Assembly (NCBI GenBank): GCA_947480055.1
Contig: CANKBX010000003.1
Span: forward strand, 1-45,824
Origin: Planctomycetaceae bacterium
Lineage (GTDB): Bacteria; Planctomycetota; Phycisphaerae; Phycisphaerales; SM1A02
Direction: 5' to 3'
DNA length: 45,824 nt
This document shows, piece after piece, positions 31,704 to 41,343 of this stretch. The notes under the pieces were generated by a model, which made no database searches, was not told the origin of the DNA, and saw only the letters and a program-made list of their open reading frames with translations. A program made the translations under genes and the position numbers. Every line of letters begins with the position of its first letter. Within the stretch, counting starts at the first letter, position 1.

Positions 31704-31941
31704 GCAACAGGCAGTCATTTGGTTTGGCATGTATTTCATAGCCAAATTAAATATGCGCCCATGTACACTTTCAGAATGAACTCCACGGTTGCGAATTGCC
31801 ACCTATCCATACGCGTAGTTGCCCGTGATTTGCGCCAACAGTTCATTGCAAAACGTGGACAGAAAGATCTATCGCCTCGCCAGGGCCAGCTTTCATGTCG
31901 TTCAATTATTTCCACTCAATTTGGTCGCTTGGAAAACTGAA

Positions 31942-33285
31942 ATGCTCGAAGTATTGACTGTCGGGATTTTTATAGCTGCCTGCGTAATGGCGCTTCTTAG
32001 TCCGGCGTGGGGGCTTGCCCTTGTCTCAGTCATGTTCACCTTGGAGCAGGCCCTGCAAGCCACTTCGTCCATGTTCTTGAACCAGTTGTCACTCGCAAAT
32101 ATTTGCGTGGCGTTGGCGGTTGGTATCGGATCTATACGAGCAATTTCAAAGCAGCACAGGCCTTTTCTTGGTTATTTTACATTTGAGTGGATCGTCACTA
32201 TTGTTATTTTTACTTGGTCGTGCATCTCTTTGATTTGGACCCCTTCATTCAAATCAGGAAGCGAACTTATTTCTGCGGGAATTCCTTACTTTATTTTATA
32301 TGTGATCGTCAGCCCTTTTTTAATTGACGGCATTGATTCGCTTAATAATTTTTTCCGCGTATTTCTAATTTTGGGATCAGTAGTAATTATTCTCATTTTG
32401 GTTAATCCAACATTTACAGTCACATCTGGACGCTTGGGTATTAACTTGGGAGCGACCCTAAGAACAAATCCGCTAGCCATGGGCGAACTTGGAGGCAGCG
32501 TTCTGCTTGTCTCCGCCCTGTTTCGAATTGGCGTCAAGTCAATCTTTATTAACATCATTCGCGTCGTAGGATTTTTCTGCGGCACCGCAATTGCGCTTCA
32601 GTCTGGTTCGCGCGGCCAAATTCTCTTCGCCGTATTGTTGGCATTCATTTTCTACCCAGTATCGGTGAGAGTTAAAAATCTATTTTCATTCCTCGCCACA
32701 TCTCTTGGTTTGATCGTTTTGCTGCCAATTACTTTATGGGTAGCTCAAGTGGTTCTTGGAGATGTGGGATTGCGACGTTGGGATGCCGACGTGATCGCGG
32801 GCGGAACGGAAGTTCGAATCGAAAATATTATGGATTTGTTGGGCGGCTTCGTCACGAATCCCGCCGCCTGGCTTGTGGGGCTGGGATTTAACGCATTTAC
32901 GTCCATCAGTACCGCTGGATCCGAACCATATTCACACGTGATGTTCATTGATATTTTTGCGGAGCTTGGTATTCCACTGTTTATTTTATTCTCCATCAGC
33001 ATGTACACCACTGCCCGTAATTCAATCTGGCTCTTTCGCCGATTTAGAGATGAACCGACACAAAGGGCAACCTTGGCCGTGCTTTTCTCTTTTCTCGCCT
33101 ATCAAATTTTGCTGATGAATAAACAAGGATACCTTTGGGCCGCGGGATCTTTCTTTGTTGTAGTTCTCATACTGTCGCGCTTGAAGTTTCGCACTGAAGA
33201 ATCAGATTTTGAATTAGAAATGAGCGATCCCGATTTGAACACCTCTACCGAGAATCAAGAAACTCATCTTGTAAAGCTGAGCTAA
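31942..33285 (+). CDS. O-antigen ligase/polymerase-like (Wzy/WaaL-type) membrane protein
   Basis: Polytopic hydrophobic protein with O-antigen-polymerase-like features (SGSRGQILFAVLLAFIFYPV; large loop; NPAAWLVGLGFNAFTS). ATG 31942 preferred over 31819. Confidence 0.8.
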   Translation: MLEVLTVGIFIAACVMALLSPAWGLALVSVMFTLEQALQATSSMFLNQLSLANICVALAVGIGSIRAISKQHRPFLGYFTFEWIVTIVIFTWSCISLIWTPSFKSGSELISAGIPYFILYVIVSPFLIDGIDSLNNFFRVFLILGSVVIILILVNPTFTVTSGRLGINLGATLRTNPLAMGELGGSVLLVSALFRIGVKSIFINIIRVVGFFCGTAIALQSGSRGQILFAVLLAFIFYPVSVRVKNLFSFLATSLGLIVLLPITLWVAQVVLGDVGLRRWDADVIAGGTEVRIENIMDLLGGFVTNPAAWLVGLGFNAFTSISTAGSEPYSHVMFIDIFAELGIPLFILFSISMYTTARNSIWLFRRFRDEPTQRATLAVLFSFLAYQILLMNKQGYLWAAGSFFVVVLILSRLKFRTEESDFELEMSDPDLNTSTENQETHLVKLS

Positions 33286-33290
33286 ATCCA

Positions 33291-35231
33291 ATGTGCGGAA
33301 TTTTTGGAATCATTTCTGCTTCTGGTCTTCGCGAAGGAGATCCGCAACTTCTGAGGGATCTTGCGGCCGCGTTGGTGCACCGCGGTCCAGATGGAGAGGG
33401 GTTCCTTGAAACCAAACAGGTCGCTTTGGGAATGCGACGGCTCGCCATTATCGATCTTGCGGGCGGTTGGCAGCCGCTTTGGAATGAAGATGAATCAATC
33501 GCATTGGTTGCCAACGGCGAGGTGTACAACTTCATTGAACTTCGCCGTGATTTAGAGGCGCGCGGTCACCGCTTTAAAACCGGAAGTGACTGCGAAACAA
33601 TAATCCATCTCTACGAGGAATACGGGTCGGATTGCGTTCAACATCTTCGAGGCATGTTTGCGTTCGCCCTGTTGGACCGAACGAAAGGCCGCGTGTTGAT
33701 TGTTCGCGACCGCATTGGCGAGAAACCACTTTTCTTGGCGTGGAACCAAAACCGCTTGGTCTTTGCAAGTGAAATGCGCGGTCTCATTGGTTCTGGCGCG
33801 GTGCCATTTGAAATTGATCCGGGTGGAGTCAATCTTTATATGCATTATGGATTTGTGCCTGAACCAAATACCGCGGTGCGGGGAGTGCGCAAGTTGTCCG
33901 CCGGGCACTTGATTGAAATTGATCTGAATCCGTGGAAGGTGAGCGAAAGATGTTGGTGGCGCATGGAAGATGCGCCGCCAATCGACGCTGATCCAGGCGA
34001 AACTATTCGGGCGGTGTTGGAGGAAATTTCCTCGCTGGTTGTGCGCTCGGATGTTCCAGTTGGAATCGCGCTTTCGGGAGGCGTTGATTCAAGCCTGATC
34101 GCCGTTATGGCCAAGGCGAAATTGCAGAACAAGCTCACCGCATTTTCGATTGGCTATGAGGGCGGCGCTTGGCAAGATGAGACAGGTCTCGCCAAGGAAT
34201 TCGCGGACAAGGTTGGCATTCAGATGCATGTTGGTCAGATCAACACCGAAGATGTCGTGAATGGCTTCGCGGATGTTTGCCTGAAAAAAGACGATCCAAT
34301 TGCGGATCTAACTGGATCAAGTTATTACGCGGTGATGAAGATGGCCCGCGAACATGGCGTGCCGGTGATGCTCATGGGTCATGGTGGTGATGAATTATTC
34401 TGGGGATATAAATGGCAGAAAGATGCCGCTATTCGCGCGGAGCGTCGCGAAAAACTTTTGCGCGGCGATGTTGGTCTAGCAAGTTATCTTCGCATTTCCA
34501 AACCACCAATCAGTTGGACCGCGGCAATGACGTGGCTTGAGCATGGAGGCGGTTTGTTGAGTGGTTTGCAAGATTGGCGGCAAGACAAATCATGGCCCCG
34601 CCATCAACTTCCGTGTTGGGATCCACATCACCAATGGCGAACTGCCGACGCGCTTGCGCCCGTTGTTCTTGATTGTTGGGAGGAGGCGCGGCAAACCGAT
34701 CCGACCGCAATTTTTAGAGGCGAGCAGTTTTTTCCGCGTACGGATATTTCCCTGACAAAGCTGGTGAGTGAAACTTATATGACCGTCAACGGCATCGCTC
34801 AGGGAGATCGCTTAAGCATGGCCACAAGCGTGGAGTGCAGACTTCCTTTAGTTGACTATCGTTTGATCGAAACAGTGATTGGTTTGCGCAAGGCTCGACC
34901 TGATCATCATCTTCCGCCAAAGGCTTGGCTTCATGCGGCGTCCAAGGACATTGTTCCTTCCTTTGTATTTGAAAGACGCAAGCGTGGATTCGCACCTCCA
35001 TGGCGTCGTTGGCATCAAGCTATTTTTGACCGCCATATTTCGGATCTTCGCAACGGGGCTCTTGTGCAAGCGGGCATCGTTCGTCGCGGCTCATTTGACG
35101 CAATTCGCAGTATTCATGACTGGTGTGGACGACCCACTCCACTTCTTATTCCAATGTTGGTTCTTGAGTGTTGGGCGCAAGGCATGACCCGCGCGGCAGC
35201 CAACGCACCGCGACCGTATCGAGCGCATTGA
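33291..35231 (+). CDS. asnB: asparagine synthase (glutamine-hydrolysing), copy 2
   Basis: MCGIFGIISASG, ALVHRGPDGEGF, VPVGIALSGGVDSSLIAVMA. Confidence 0.95.
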   Translation: MCGIFGIISASGLREGDPQLLRDLAAALVHRGPDGEGFLETKQVALGMRRLAIIDLAGGWQPLWNEDESIALVANGEVYNFIELRRDLEARGHRFKTGSDCETIIHLYEEYGSDCVQHLRGMFAFALLDRTKGRVLIVRDRIGEKPLFLAWNQNRLVFASEMRGLIGSGAVPFEIDPGGVNLYMHYGFVPEPNTAVRGVRKLSAGHLIEIDLNPWKVSERCWWRMEDAPPIDADPGETIRAVLEEISSLVVRSDVPVGIALSGGVDSSLIAVMAKAKLQNKLTAFSIGYEGGAWQDETGLAKEFADKVGIQMHVGQINTEDVVNGFADVCLKKDDPIADLTGSSYYAVMKMAREHGVPVMLMGHGGDELFWGYKWQKDAAIRAERREKLLRGDVGLASYLRISKPPISWTAAMTWLEHGGGLLSGLQDWRQDKSWPRHQLPCWDPHHQWRTADALAPVVLDCWEEARQTDPTAIFRGEQFFPRTDISLTKLVSETYMTVNGIAQGDRLSMATSVECRLPLVDYRLIETVIGLRKARPDHHLPPKAWLHAASKDIVPSFVFERRKRGFAPPWRRWHQAIFDRHISDLRNGALVQAGIVRRGSFDAIRSIHDWCGRPTPLLIPMLVLECWAQGMTRAAANAPRPYRAH

Positions 35232-35319
35232 AATTCATTCGGGTCCAATGAATTGTGCACGGAGGATTGTTACACTTTTGTCGCGGCATGGCGATCTTTT
35301 CCATGGCGCCAACCACCAG

Positions 35320-36534
35320 ATGGCCGCCGACGTTCAATCAAAGAAATCCTCCACAAAGCGTCCACGCGTCGCCGTGGTTTATCATTTTTTTGCGCATTAT
35401 CGCGAGCCCATTGTTGAAAGACTCGCACGCAGCGAGGTCGCTGATTTTGTTTTTTGTGGCGACGACCATGATTATGAAAGCACAATCAAAAAAGCGAATT
35501 TTAGTTCAAGGGTAGATTTTCGTTTTTGCCGCACGCACAAAATTTTTCGCTCGATCATGTGGCAGAGCGGAATTATCCGCGTTGCGTTATCGCGCGAATT
35601 TGATCAGATTATATTTTTAGGAAACGCATTTTGGATCGCAACATGGATCGCGGCCATCATGGCGCGTCTCACTGGAAAACGTGTTCTGTATTGGAGCCAC
35701 GGATTTTTACAAACGCCCCAGGGAATGAAGGGGTTGCTTCGAAGATCTTTTTTCGCACTTGCGCACGCGCATTTGTTTTATGGACGATACGCAAAACAAG
35801 AGGCGATCACGCTTGGCTGGAATCCTTCGCGATTGCACGTGGTTGGCAATAGCTTGAATCTAGACGCACAAACACGCGAAAGAAATTTAGTCAAGGATGG
35901 GGAGCTTGCCGCGCTTCGCCAACGCTTGTTCAAAGATCCCTCGCTTCCGATCGCATTTTGTTCCTGTCGCTTGCAGCCATCTAAGCGTTTAGATCTGCTT
36001 GTGAGCGCTCTTGCCAAACTTGCGCAACAAGGCACGCGCGCCAATTTATTAATTGTGGGTGATGGATCAGCGCGCGCCGATTTGGAGCGCTTGGCGAAAG
36101 AATCTGGAATCGACGCCCACTTCACCGGCGCTTGCTACGACGACGCGCAACTTGCCCGATATATCAGCGCTTCGGATGTAACGGTGTCGCCAGGATTTGT
36201 TGGCTTGACGGCGATACACAGCATGGCGTTTGGCGTGCCCGTAATCACACACGGCACCATGGCCAAACAAGCTCCTGAAGTGGAGGCCATTATTCCAGGA
36301 GTCACGGGCGATCTTTTTGCTCTTGGAAATGTCGATGATCTGGCGAGATGCATGAAGTCATGGTTGAGCCCACAGCGAGATCGCGAGCGCACGCGCCAGG
36401 CATGCATTCAGTTGGTCGAGCGTTTCTGGTCTCCAGCGTTTCAACAAATGATCATTGAGCATGCTGTCTTGGGGTACCCTGCGGATGACTTGTTGTTTCT
36501 CAGGCAGCCAAAGGCAAGGAGCGAACCCACATGA
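35320..36534 (+). CDS. glycosyltransferase, paralogue of the 10915-12102 gene
   Basis: RVAVVYHFFAHYREPIVERLARSEVADFVFCGDDHD ... GKRVLYWSHGFLQTPQGMKGLLRRSFFALAHAHLFYGRYAKQ. Start at ATG 35320 or 35248. Confidence 0.88.
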   Translation: MAADVQSKKSSTKRPRVAVVYHFFAHYREPIVERLARSEVADFVFCGDDHDYESTIKKANFSSRVDFRFCRTHKIFRSIMWQSGIIRVALSREFDQIIFLGNAFWIATWIAAIMARLTGKRVLYWSHGFLQTPQGMKGLLRRSFFALAHAHLFYGRYAKQEAITLGWNPSRLHVVGNSLNLDAQTRERNLVKDGELAALRQRLFKDPSLPIAFCSCRLQPSKRLDLLVSALAKLAQQGTRANLLIVGDGSARADLERLAKESGIDAHFTGACYDDAQLARYISASDVTVSPGFVGLTAIHSMAFGVPVITHGTMAKQAPEVEAIIPGVTGDLFALGNVDDLARCMKSWLSPQRDRERTRQACIQLVERFWSPAFQQMIIEHAVLGYPADDLLFLRQPKARSEPT

Positions 36535-37097
36535 TTCGAAAATTGCTTGGACGCGGCAAATTCTTCTTATTTATGAGGGGCCGAGTTATGTCATGGAGAA
36601 GGTTTCGCCATGGACTCAAGCATGTGCATCCAACTTTTTACATGGGTCCAAATTGCATTGTGACAACTGATTTAGTCGCTGGCGCATATTCCTTCATGAA
36701 TAACGACTGCATGATCCAGGCTCGCGTTGTGCTGGGTCGATATGTTTTGCTGGGACCACGGGTGTCGGTTGTCGGCGGTGATCATCGGCCAGGCTTGCCC
36801 GGCGTTCCAAACATTTTCAGCGGACGACCAGAAATTTTGGAGACCGTGATTGAAGATGATGCATGGATTGGGCACGGCGCAATATTGATGCAGGGAGTGC
36901 GGATCGGTCGTGGAGCAATCGTTGCCTCGGGCGCGGTGGTCACACGCGATGTTCCTCCGTATGAAATTCACGGCGGCGTACCAGCAAAAAAAATCAGTGA
37001 AAGATTCACAGACCCCGCCGCGCGCGCCTTGCATGACAGCATGTTGGCAGGTCCCTTATATAAAGGCCAACTCGCCAAGCCGCAGCTTGATGATTAA
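36531..37097 (+). CDS. hexapeptide-repeat acyltransferase (WbbJ/LbetaH family)
   Basis: VSVVGGDHRPGLPG..., DDAWIGHGAILMQGVRIGRGAIVASGAVVTRDVPPYEIHGGVPAKKI; ATGA overlap with upstream GT. Confidence 0.92.
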   Translation: MIRKLLGRGKFFLFMRGRVMSWRRFRHGLKHVHPTFYMGPNCIVTTDLVAGAYSFMNNDCMIQARVVLGRYVLLGPRVSVVGGDHRPGLPGVPNIFSGRPEILETVIEDDAWIGHGAILMQGVRIGRGAIVASGAVVTRDVPPYEIHGGVPAKKISERFTDPAARALHDSMLAGPLYKGQLAKPQLDD

Positions 37098-37154
37098 ACT
37101 TTATGCAACCCAGTTCAACTTTATTTGTTCGAGATTGTCTCGCCGGTTATTTCA

Positions 37155-37970
37155 ATGACAGCCAATAAAAAAGAAGTATTTGATTTTTGGAATAAGGCAT
37201 CTTGCGGCGAGGATTTATATCTTCACAACACGCAGGCTCAGGGCTATGTCGAACAGGCTCGCATGCGTTACCAACTTGAGCCATATATTTTTGATTTTGC
37301 GAAGTTTTCCGAAAGTAAAGGCAAGCGCGTGCTTGAAATTGGAGTTGGCTTGGGTGCCGACCATCAGCAATTTGCGCAAGCGGGTGCGGAACTCTTCGGT
37401 GTGGACTTGACCGCCCGCGCGGTGGAGCACACGCAAAAAAGATTGAAGTGCTTTGGTTTACAGTCCACAATTGCTATCGATGACGCGGAAAATTTATCGT
37501 TTCCAAACGACACATTCGATATTGTCTATTCATGGGGCGTGCTTCATCACAGCCCTAATACACCAAAAGCAATCTCTGAAGTATGGCGCGTTCTTAAGCC
37601 AGGCGCAGTGGCGAAGATAATGATCTATTCAAAGTGGAGTGTGATTGGCGCCATGCTTTGGACTCGCTACGCGCTTTTGCAAGGCAAGCCTTGGTTGTCG
37701 CTTACAGAAATTTATGATCGCTATCTTGAAAGTCCCGGCACAAAGGCCTACACAATTTCACAGGTCAAGCAGCTCATGAGTTCATTTGAAAACGTGCGGA
37801 TTTCTACCGTGTTAACCCACGGTGATCTTCTAAGCTCACAAGCTGGACAACGCCATGCGGGACTATTGCTTCGCATGGCTAGAGCGATTTGGCCGCGATG
37901 GCTCATTCAAACATTATTTCCAACAGCGGGGCTTTTCATGTTGATTGAAGGCTCAAAGCCCGCCCAATAA
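37155..37970 (+). CDS. class I SAM-dependent methyltransferase
   Basis: KRVLEIGVGLGADHQQFAQAGAELFGVDLTARAVEHTQKRL; DTFDIVYSWGVLHHSPNTPKAISEVWRVLKPGA. Confidence 0.93.
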   Translation: MTANKKEVFDFWNKASCGEDLYLHNTQAQGYVEQARMRYQLEPYIFDFAKFSESKGKRVLEIGVGLGADHQQFAQAGAELFGVDLTARAVEHTQKRLKCFGLQSTIAIDDAENLSFPNDTFDIVYSWGVLHHSPNTPKAISEVWRVLKPGAVAKIMIYSKWSVIGAMLWTRYALLQGKPWLSLTEIYDRYLESPGTKAYTISQVKQLMSSFENVRISTVLTHGDLLSSQAGQRHAGLLLRMARAIWPRWLIQTLFPTAGLFMLIEGSKPAQ

Positions 37971-37995
37971 TCACTCATTCAATTTCAAGGAATAA

Positions 37996-38148
37996 CGCCG
38001 AGAATCCGCTCAGTGGCCGCTTGACCGAAAGCGTTCCGCAGCGCATGATGTACTGCGTAACGAAGGTGATTCAGCTTCGTTGCAGAGACAGGTACTACAG
38101 GTTCTGCGGGATCTCCCGCCGGCGACCTCAACTGAATCAAAGCTCTAA
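37996..38148 (+). pseudogene. truncated, diverged duplicate of the coaE 3' end (last 50 codons plus stop)
   Basis: Translates to RRESAQWPLDRKRSAAHDVLRNEGDSASLQRQVLQVLRDLPPATSTESKL*, aligning without gaps to the coaE C-terminus RRESAQWPLDRKRLAANDILQNEGDPDSLRRQVLQILRDLPPITEMKSNF* (31551-31703). Confidence 0.93.
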
Positions 38149-38372
38149 ACATTCGGCGGGCGTCCGCTGCTTGGTTTAAAGTTCCCGTTCACAACTGCGT
38201 TCATGGCAAAAGCCATTACGCAAGATATGGATAGACCGTCATTACACAGCCCCCACAATCACAGCCACAACAACAGCATCAACAACGAGATCACCAAGGC
38301 AAGCGTCGACGACGACGAAAGGGTGGCGGAGGTGGTGGTGGCGGACACGGCGGTCACGGTGGTCAACCGCAC

Positions 38373-39749
38373 ATGCCTGTCATGATCTTGGCGCCAGGCA
38401 GTTTGCCAACGGATGATTTGCTCAATCAAGAAATTCAGGCTTTGGAAACTGAACTGACCGGCAAGAAAGCCGTCAAGCGTGAAGACCTTGATGTGGCCGG
38501 CATGCACAGACTTGGCGCCGAAGAAATGATCAAACTTGCGCGCGCTGAAGGCTTGGAAGAACAAGCCGGCATGCCCAAGCAAAAGTTGGCGTTTGAAATT
38601 CTCAAGGCCCGCGCCAACAAGCACGGCTTGATGATCGCCACCGGCACGCTTGAAATTATGAACGAAGGCTTTGGTTTCTTGCGTAGCGCGGAGTACAGCT
38701 ACATGGACAGCCCCGATGACATTTATGTCAGCGCGCTGCACATTCGCAAACTTAATTTGCGCAAGGGTCAAGTGTTGACCGGTTTGGTGCGCGCGCCGAA
38801 AGACACGGAAGTGTTTTTCACCATGCTGCACATAGATCTTGTGAATGGAAAACCACTCACGGCACTGCGGGATTTGCCTACTTTTGAGGCCCTCACGCCG
38901 CTGCATCCAGACAAACGAATTCATTTGGAAATGGTGGGACAGCCCACCAAACTAGAGACGCGAATTATTGACATGGTCACGCCGCTTGGCTTTGGCCAAC
39001 GCGGTTTAATTGTTGCGCCGCCACGCACCGGCAAGACCGTGATTCTGCAACAAATCACCAACGCAATTTGCGTGAACCATCCAGACGTTCACGTGATCGT
39101 GTTGTTGATTGACGAGCGCCCCGAGGAAGTCACGGATTTTCGCCGCAACACTCCGCCGCGCGTTGAAGTGATCGCCAGCACATTTGACGAGGAAGTTGCG
39201 CGCCACATTCAAGTCGCCGAAATGGTGATGGAGAAGGCGCGTCGCATGGTTGAGTTCGGCCAGCACGTTGTGATTTTGCTTGACAGCATCACGCGGCTCG
39301 CGCGTGGTTACAACAACGGAATGTCTGGCTCTGGAAAAATCGGCTCGGGCGGCGTGGACAACGCCGCGTTGATCAAGCCCAAGAAATTCTTTGGCTCCGC
39401 GCGCAACATTGAGCACGGTGGTTCGCTCACTATTCTTGCGACGGCGCTTGTGGACACGGGTAGCCGCGCCGACGAAGTCATCTTTGAGGAGTTCAAGGGA
39501 ACCGGCAACGCCGAACTTCACTTGGATCGCAAGTTGGTTGAGAAGCGCATTTATCCAGCGATTGATGTTGGCGCCAGCGGCACGCGTCGCGAAGAATTAT
39601 TGCTTGACCCCAAGGAGCACGAGTTGATTGTGCGCCTGCGCAAAGTGGTGAGCGACATGAACGTGGTTGAAGCCATGGAGCTTCTCAAGAGCCGCTTGGG
39701 CAAGACCAAAAGCAATGCGGAGTTCTTGATGACCATGAACATGGGTTGA
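38373..39749 (+). CDS. rho: transcription termination factor Rho (true N-terminus may lie upstream, see findings)
   Basis: [81 protein letters not shown]. Confidence 0.96.
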   Translation: MPVMILAPGSLPTDDLLNQEIQALETELTGKKAVKREDLDVAGMHRLGAEEMIKLARAEGLEEQAGMPKQKLAFEILKARANKHGLMIATGTLEIMNEGFGFLRSAEYSYMDSPDDIYVSALHIRKLNLRKGQVLTGLVRAPKDTEVFFTMLHIDLVNGKPLTALRDLPTFEALTPLHPDKRIHLEMVGQPTKLETRIIDMVTPLGFGQRGLIVAPPRTGKTVILQQITNAICVNHPDVHVIVLLIDERPEEVTDFRRNTPPRVEVIASTFDEEVARHIQVAEMVMEKARRMVEFGQHVVILLDSITRLARGYNNGMSGSGKIGSGGVDNAALIKPKKFFGSARNIEHGGSLTILATALVDTGSRADEVIFEEFKGTGNAELHLDRKLVEKRIYPAIDVGASGTRREELLLDPKEHELIVRLRKVVSDMNVVEAMELLKSRLGKTKSNAEFLMTMNMG

Positions 39750-39823
39750 GCCCACGCACCCGCCGCCCCGCGGACTGCGTATAGAGAAAAGCCTTATTTC
39801 GCAAGGATATCCAAGGAAATTCA

Positions 39824-40813
39824 ATGAATTCCACGCATGCCTCCCGTATTGCTTTCAACGTCCGCCGCGCTTTCACCATTGTTGAAATTTTAGTGGTGAT
39901 CAGCATCATTGGAATTTTGATTGGCATTTTGTTGCCCACGTTGAGCGCGGCCCGCGGCAACGCGTTGCGCGCCGGAAGCATGGCGAACATGAAACAAACC
40001 TTCATGTTGATTCAGTCTTACGCGCAGACCAATCGCGAAACTGTTGTGCCAAGTGTATTTGATAATTCCGCCGCCACGGTCAAGGGGAAAGTGCGCGGAG
40101 AAGTTCCACCAGTTGGCAAGCAATACAAGGGAACATGGGCGGACATTTTATGGACCGACGCCGGATACGGACCCGTGGCCACCAATTCGGATGATCCAAC
40201 TGAATATCAATATCGCGTGGATAATCCCGACGACTTTCTCTATCAAAGAATGCCCGACTACGAACGCACTCCATTTCGATCCAAGGCGCAATTAAAAATT
40301 CCAACTAACGATTCGCAAATCACCATCAGTATGGATTCAGATATTGTCGCCAACGATTTTGGTGGCAACGCGATCCTGAGCGGAGTACCCGGCCAATTCG
40401 CGGGCAACAATTTCTTTGACGCTCGAAGCGCGGCCAAGCGCGCGCTGACCAATCATAAATTTGATTCGCTCAAGGGACCGTATTTCACATTTGGCGAAAT
40501 TGTCCGCCCGGAAATCAGCGCCTATCTCATTGATTCATTTCTTGGTGAAACAATTGATCCAGTGCAAACAACGCAAGTTGGTCCATTCAACGCCACGGAC
40601 GCCACGCAAAATCAGATCGCATTCCGCTACCCAGGTGACACATGTCTGATGTTGCTTCTTGATGGCCACGTTCAGACCGAAACTTCATGGGCCAACTTTT
40701 TTGAGCTTGAAGGCGGGTCCAATGATCGCAACGACAACGGCACTCTGAAGGACACCACGGCTGGCGGCGATCCAGGCCGGGGTGTTCGATTTCGCCACCT
40801 TGATATGCGCTAG
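39824..40813 (+). CDS. prepilin-type N-terminal cleavage/methylation (pseudopilin-like) protein
   Basis: RRAFTIVEILVVISIIGILIGILLPTLSAARGNALRAGSMANMKQ; C-terminal LMLLLDGHVQ. Confidence 0.9.
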   Translation: MNSTHASRIAFNVRRAFTIVEILVVISIIGILIGILLPTLSAARGNALRAGSMANMKQTFMLIQSYAQTNRETVVPSVFDNSAATVKGKVRGEVPPVGKQYKGTWADILWTDAGYGPVATNSDDPTEYQYRVDNPDDFLYQRMPDYERTPFRSKAQLKIPTNDSQITISMDSDIVANDFGGNAILSGVPGQFAGNNFFDARSAAKRALTNHKFDSLKGPYFTFGEIVRPEISAYLIDSFLGETIDPVQTTQVGPFNATDATQNQIAFRYPGDTCLMLLLDGHVQTETSWANFFELEGGSNDRNDNGTLKDTTAGGDPGRGVRFRHLDMR

Positions 40814-41084
40814 GCCTTGAATTGACAGTTTAAAGCGTCTGCGCTGACCTAAAAAAGCTGTTTTTGGATCAAAAACGCCTATTTTACCAAAATTGGGGTA
40901 AATATCGTTCAATACCTTAATTACTAAGGCATTCTTACTTGGGCCAAATGGCGAGTTTTTCACTTGGGCGCAATCCGCTCAAACCCTGCAAAAATATTGC
41001 GCGCCACACATCGACCGACCGCGATCATCCACATGCTTTCCCCCACTTGACCCACGCCAAAAAATCTGTACCCTTTCACACTCA

Positions 41085-41110
41085 CCGCCCGTTTCTACGG
41101 GCGGTTTTTA
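41085..41110 (+). terminator. Rho-independent-type hairpin upstream of tRNA-Thr
   Basis: CCGCCCG-tttcta-CGGGCGG followed by TTTTTA. Confidence 0.8.
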
Positions 41111-41120
41111 ATCGGTAACT

Positions 41121-41192
41121 GCCCCCGTAGCTCAGTGGTAGAGCACACCCTTGGTAAGGGTGAGGTCGAGGGTTCAATCCCCTTCGGTGGCT
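41121..41192 (+). tRNA. tRNA-Thr (anticodon GGT)
   Basis: GCCCCCGTAGCTCAGTGGTAGAGCACACCCTTGGTAAGGGTGAGGTCGAGGGTTCAATCCCCTTCGGTGGCT; anticodon loop TTGGTAA; cloverleaf folds with one C-T acceptor mismatch. Confidence 0.93.
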
Positions 41193-41199
41193 TAGACGA

Positions 41200-41303
41200 A
41201 TTCGATGTTCAATCGAATGTCAGCCGAAATGAAAGTCGTTCGAGCACGCGCTCGAACGCAGTCGCCCGAGCGACTTGACGAACCTTGTCGGAACAGTTCC
41301 GAC
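41200..41303 (+). promoter_or_regulatory. structured tuf leader: four consecutive hairpins
   Basis: ATTCGAT-GTTCA-ATCGAAT; GTTCGAGC-ACGC-GCTCGAAC; AGTCGC-CCGA-GCGACT; GTCGGAA-CAG-TTCCGAC, between tRNA-Thr and tuf. Confidence 0.7.
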
Positions 41304-41343
41304 GCGTCGAGTTTCTCAAAGTCTGTTGGATTGGAGCAATGTC

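Noticed and set aside
31819-31941. N-terminal extension of the Wzy-like ORF
   Set aside because: MPVICANSSLQNVDRK... is polar and unlike a membrane protein start; ATG 31942 (MLEVLTVGIFIAACVMALL) fits better.
38203-38385. Stand-alone 60-aa ORF MAKAITQDMDRPSLHSPHNHSHNN...
   Set aside because: More likely the beginning of rho in a shifted frame than an independent gene; its C-terminal half overlaps the Rho-frame Q/R/G/H-rich coding.
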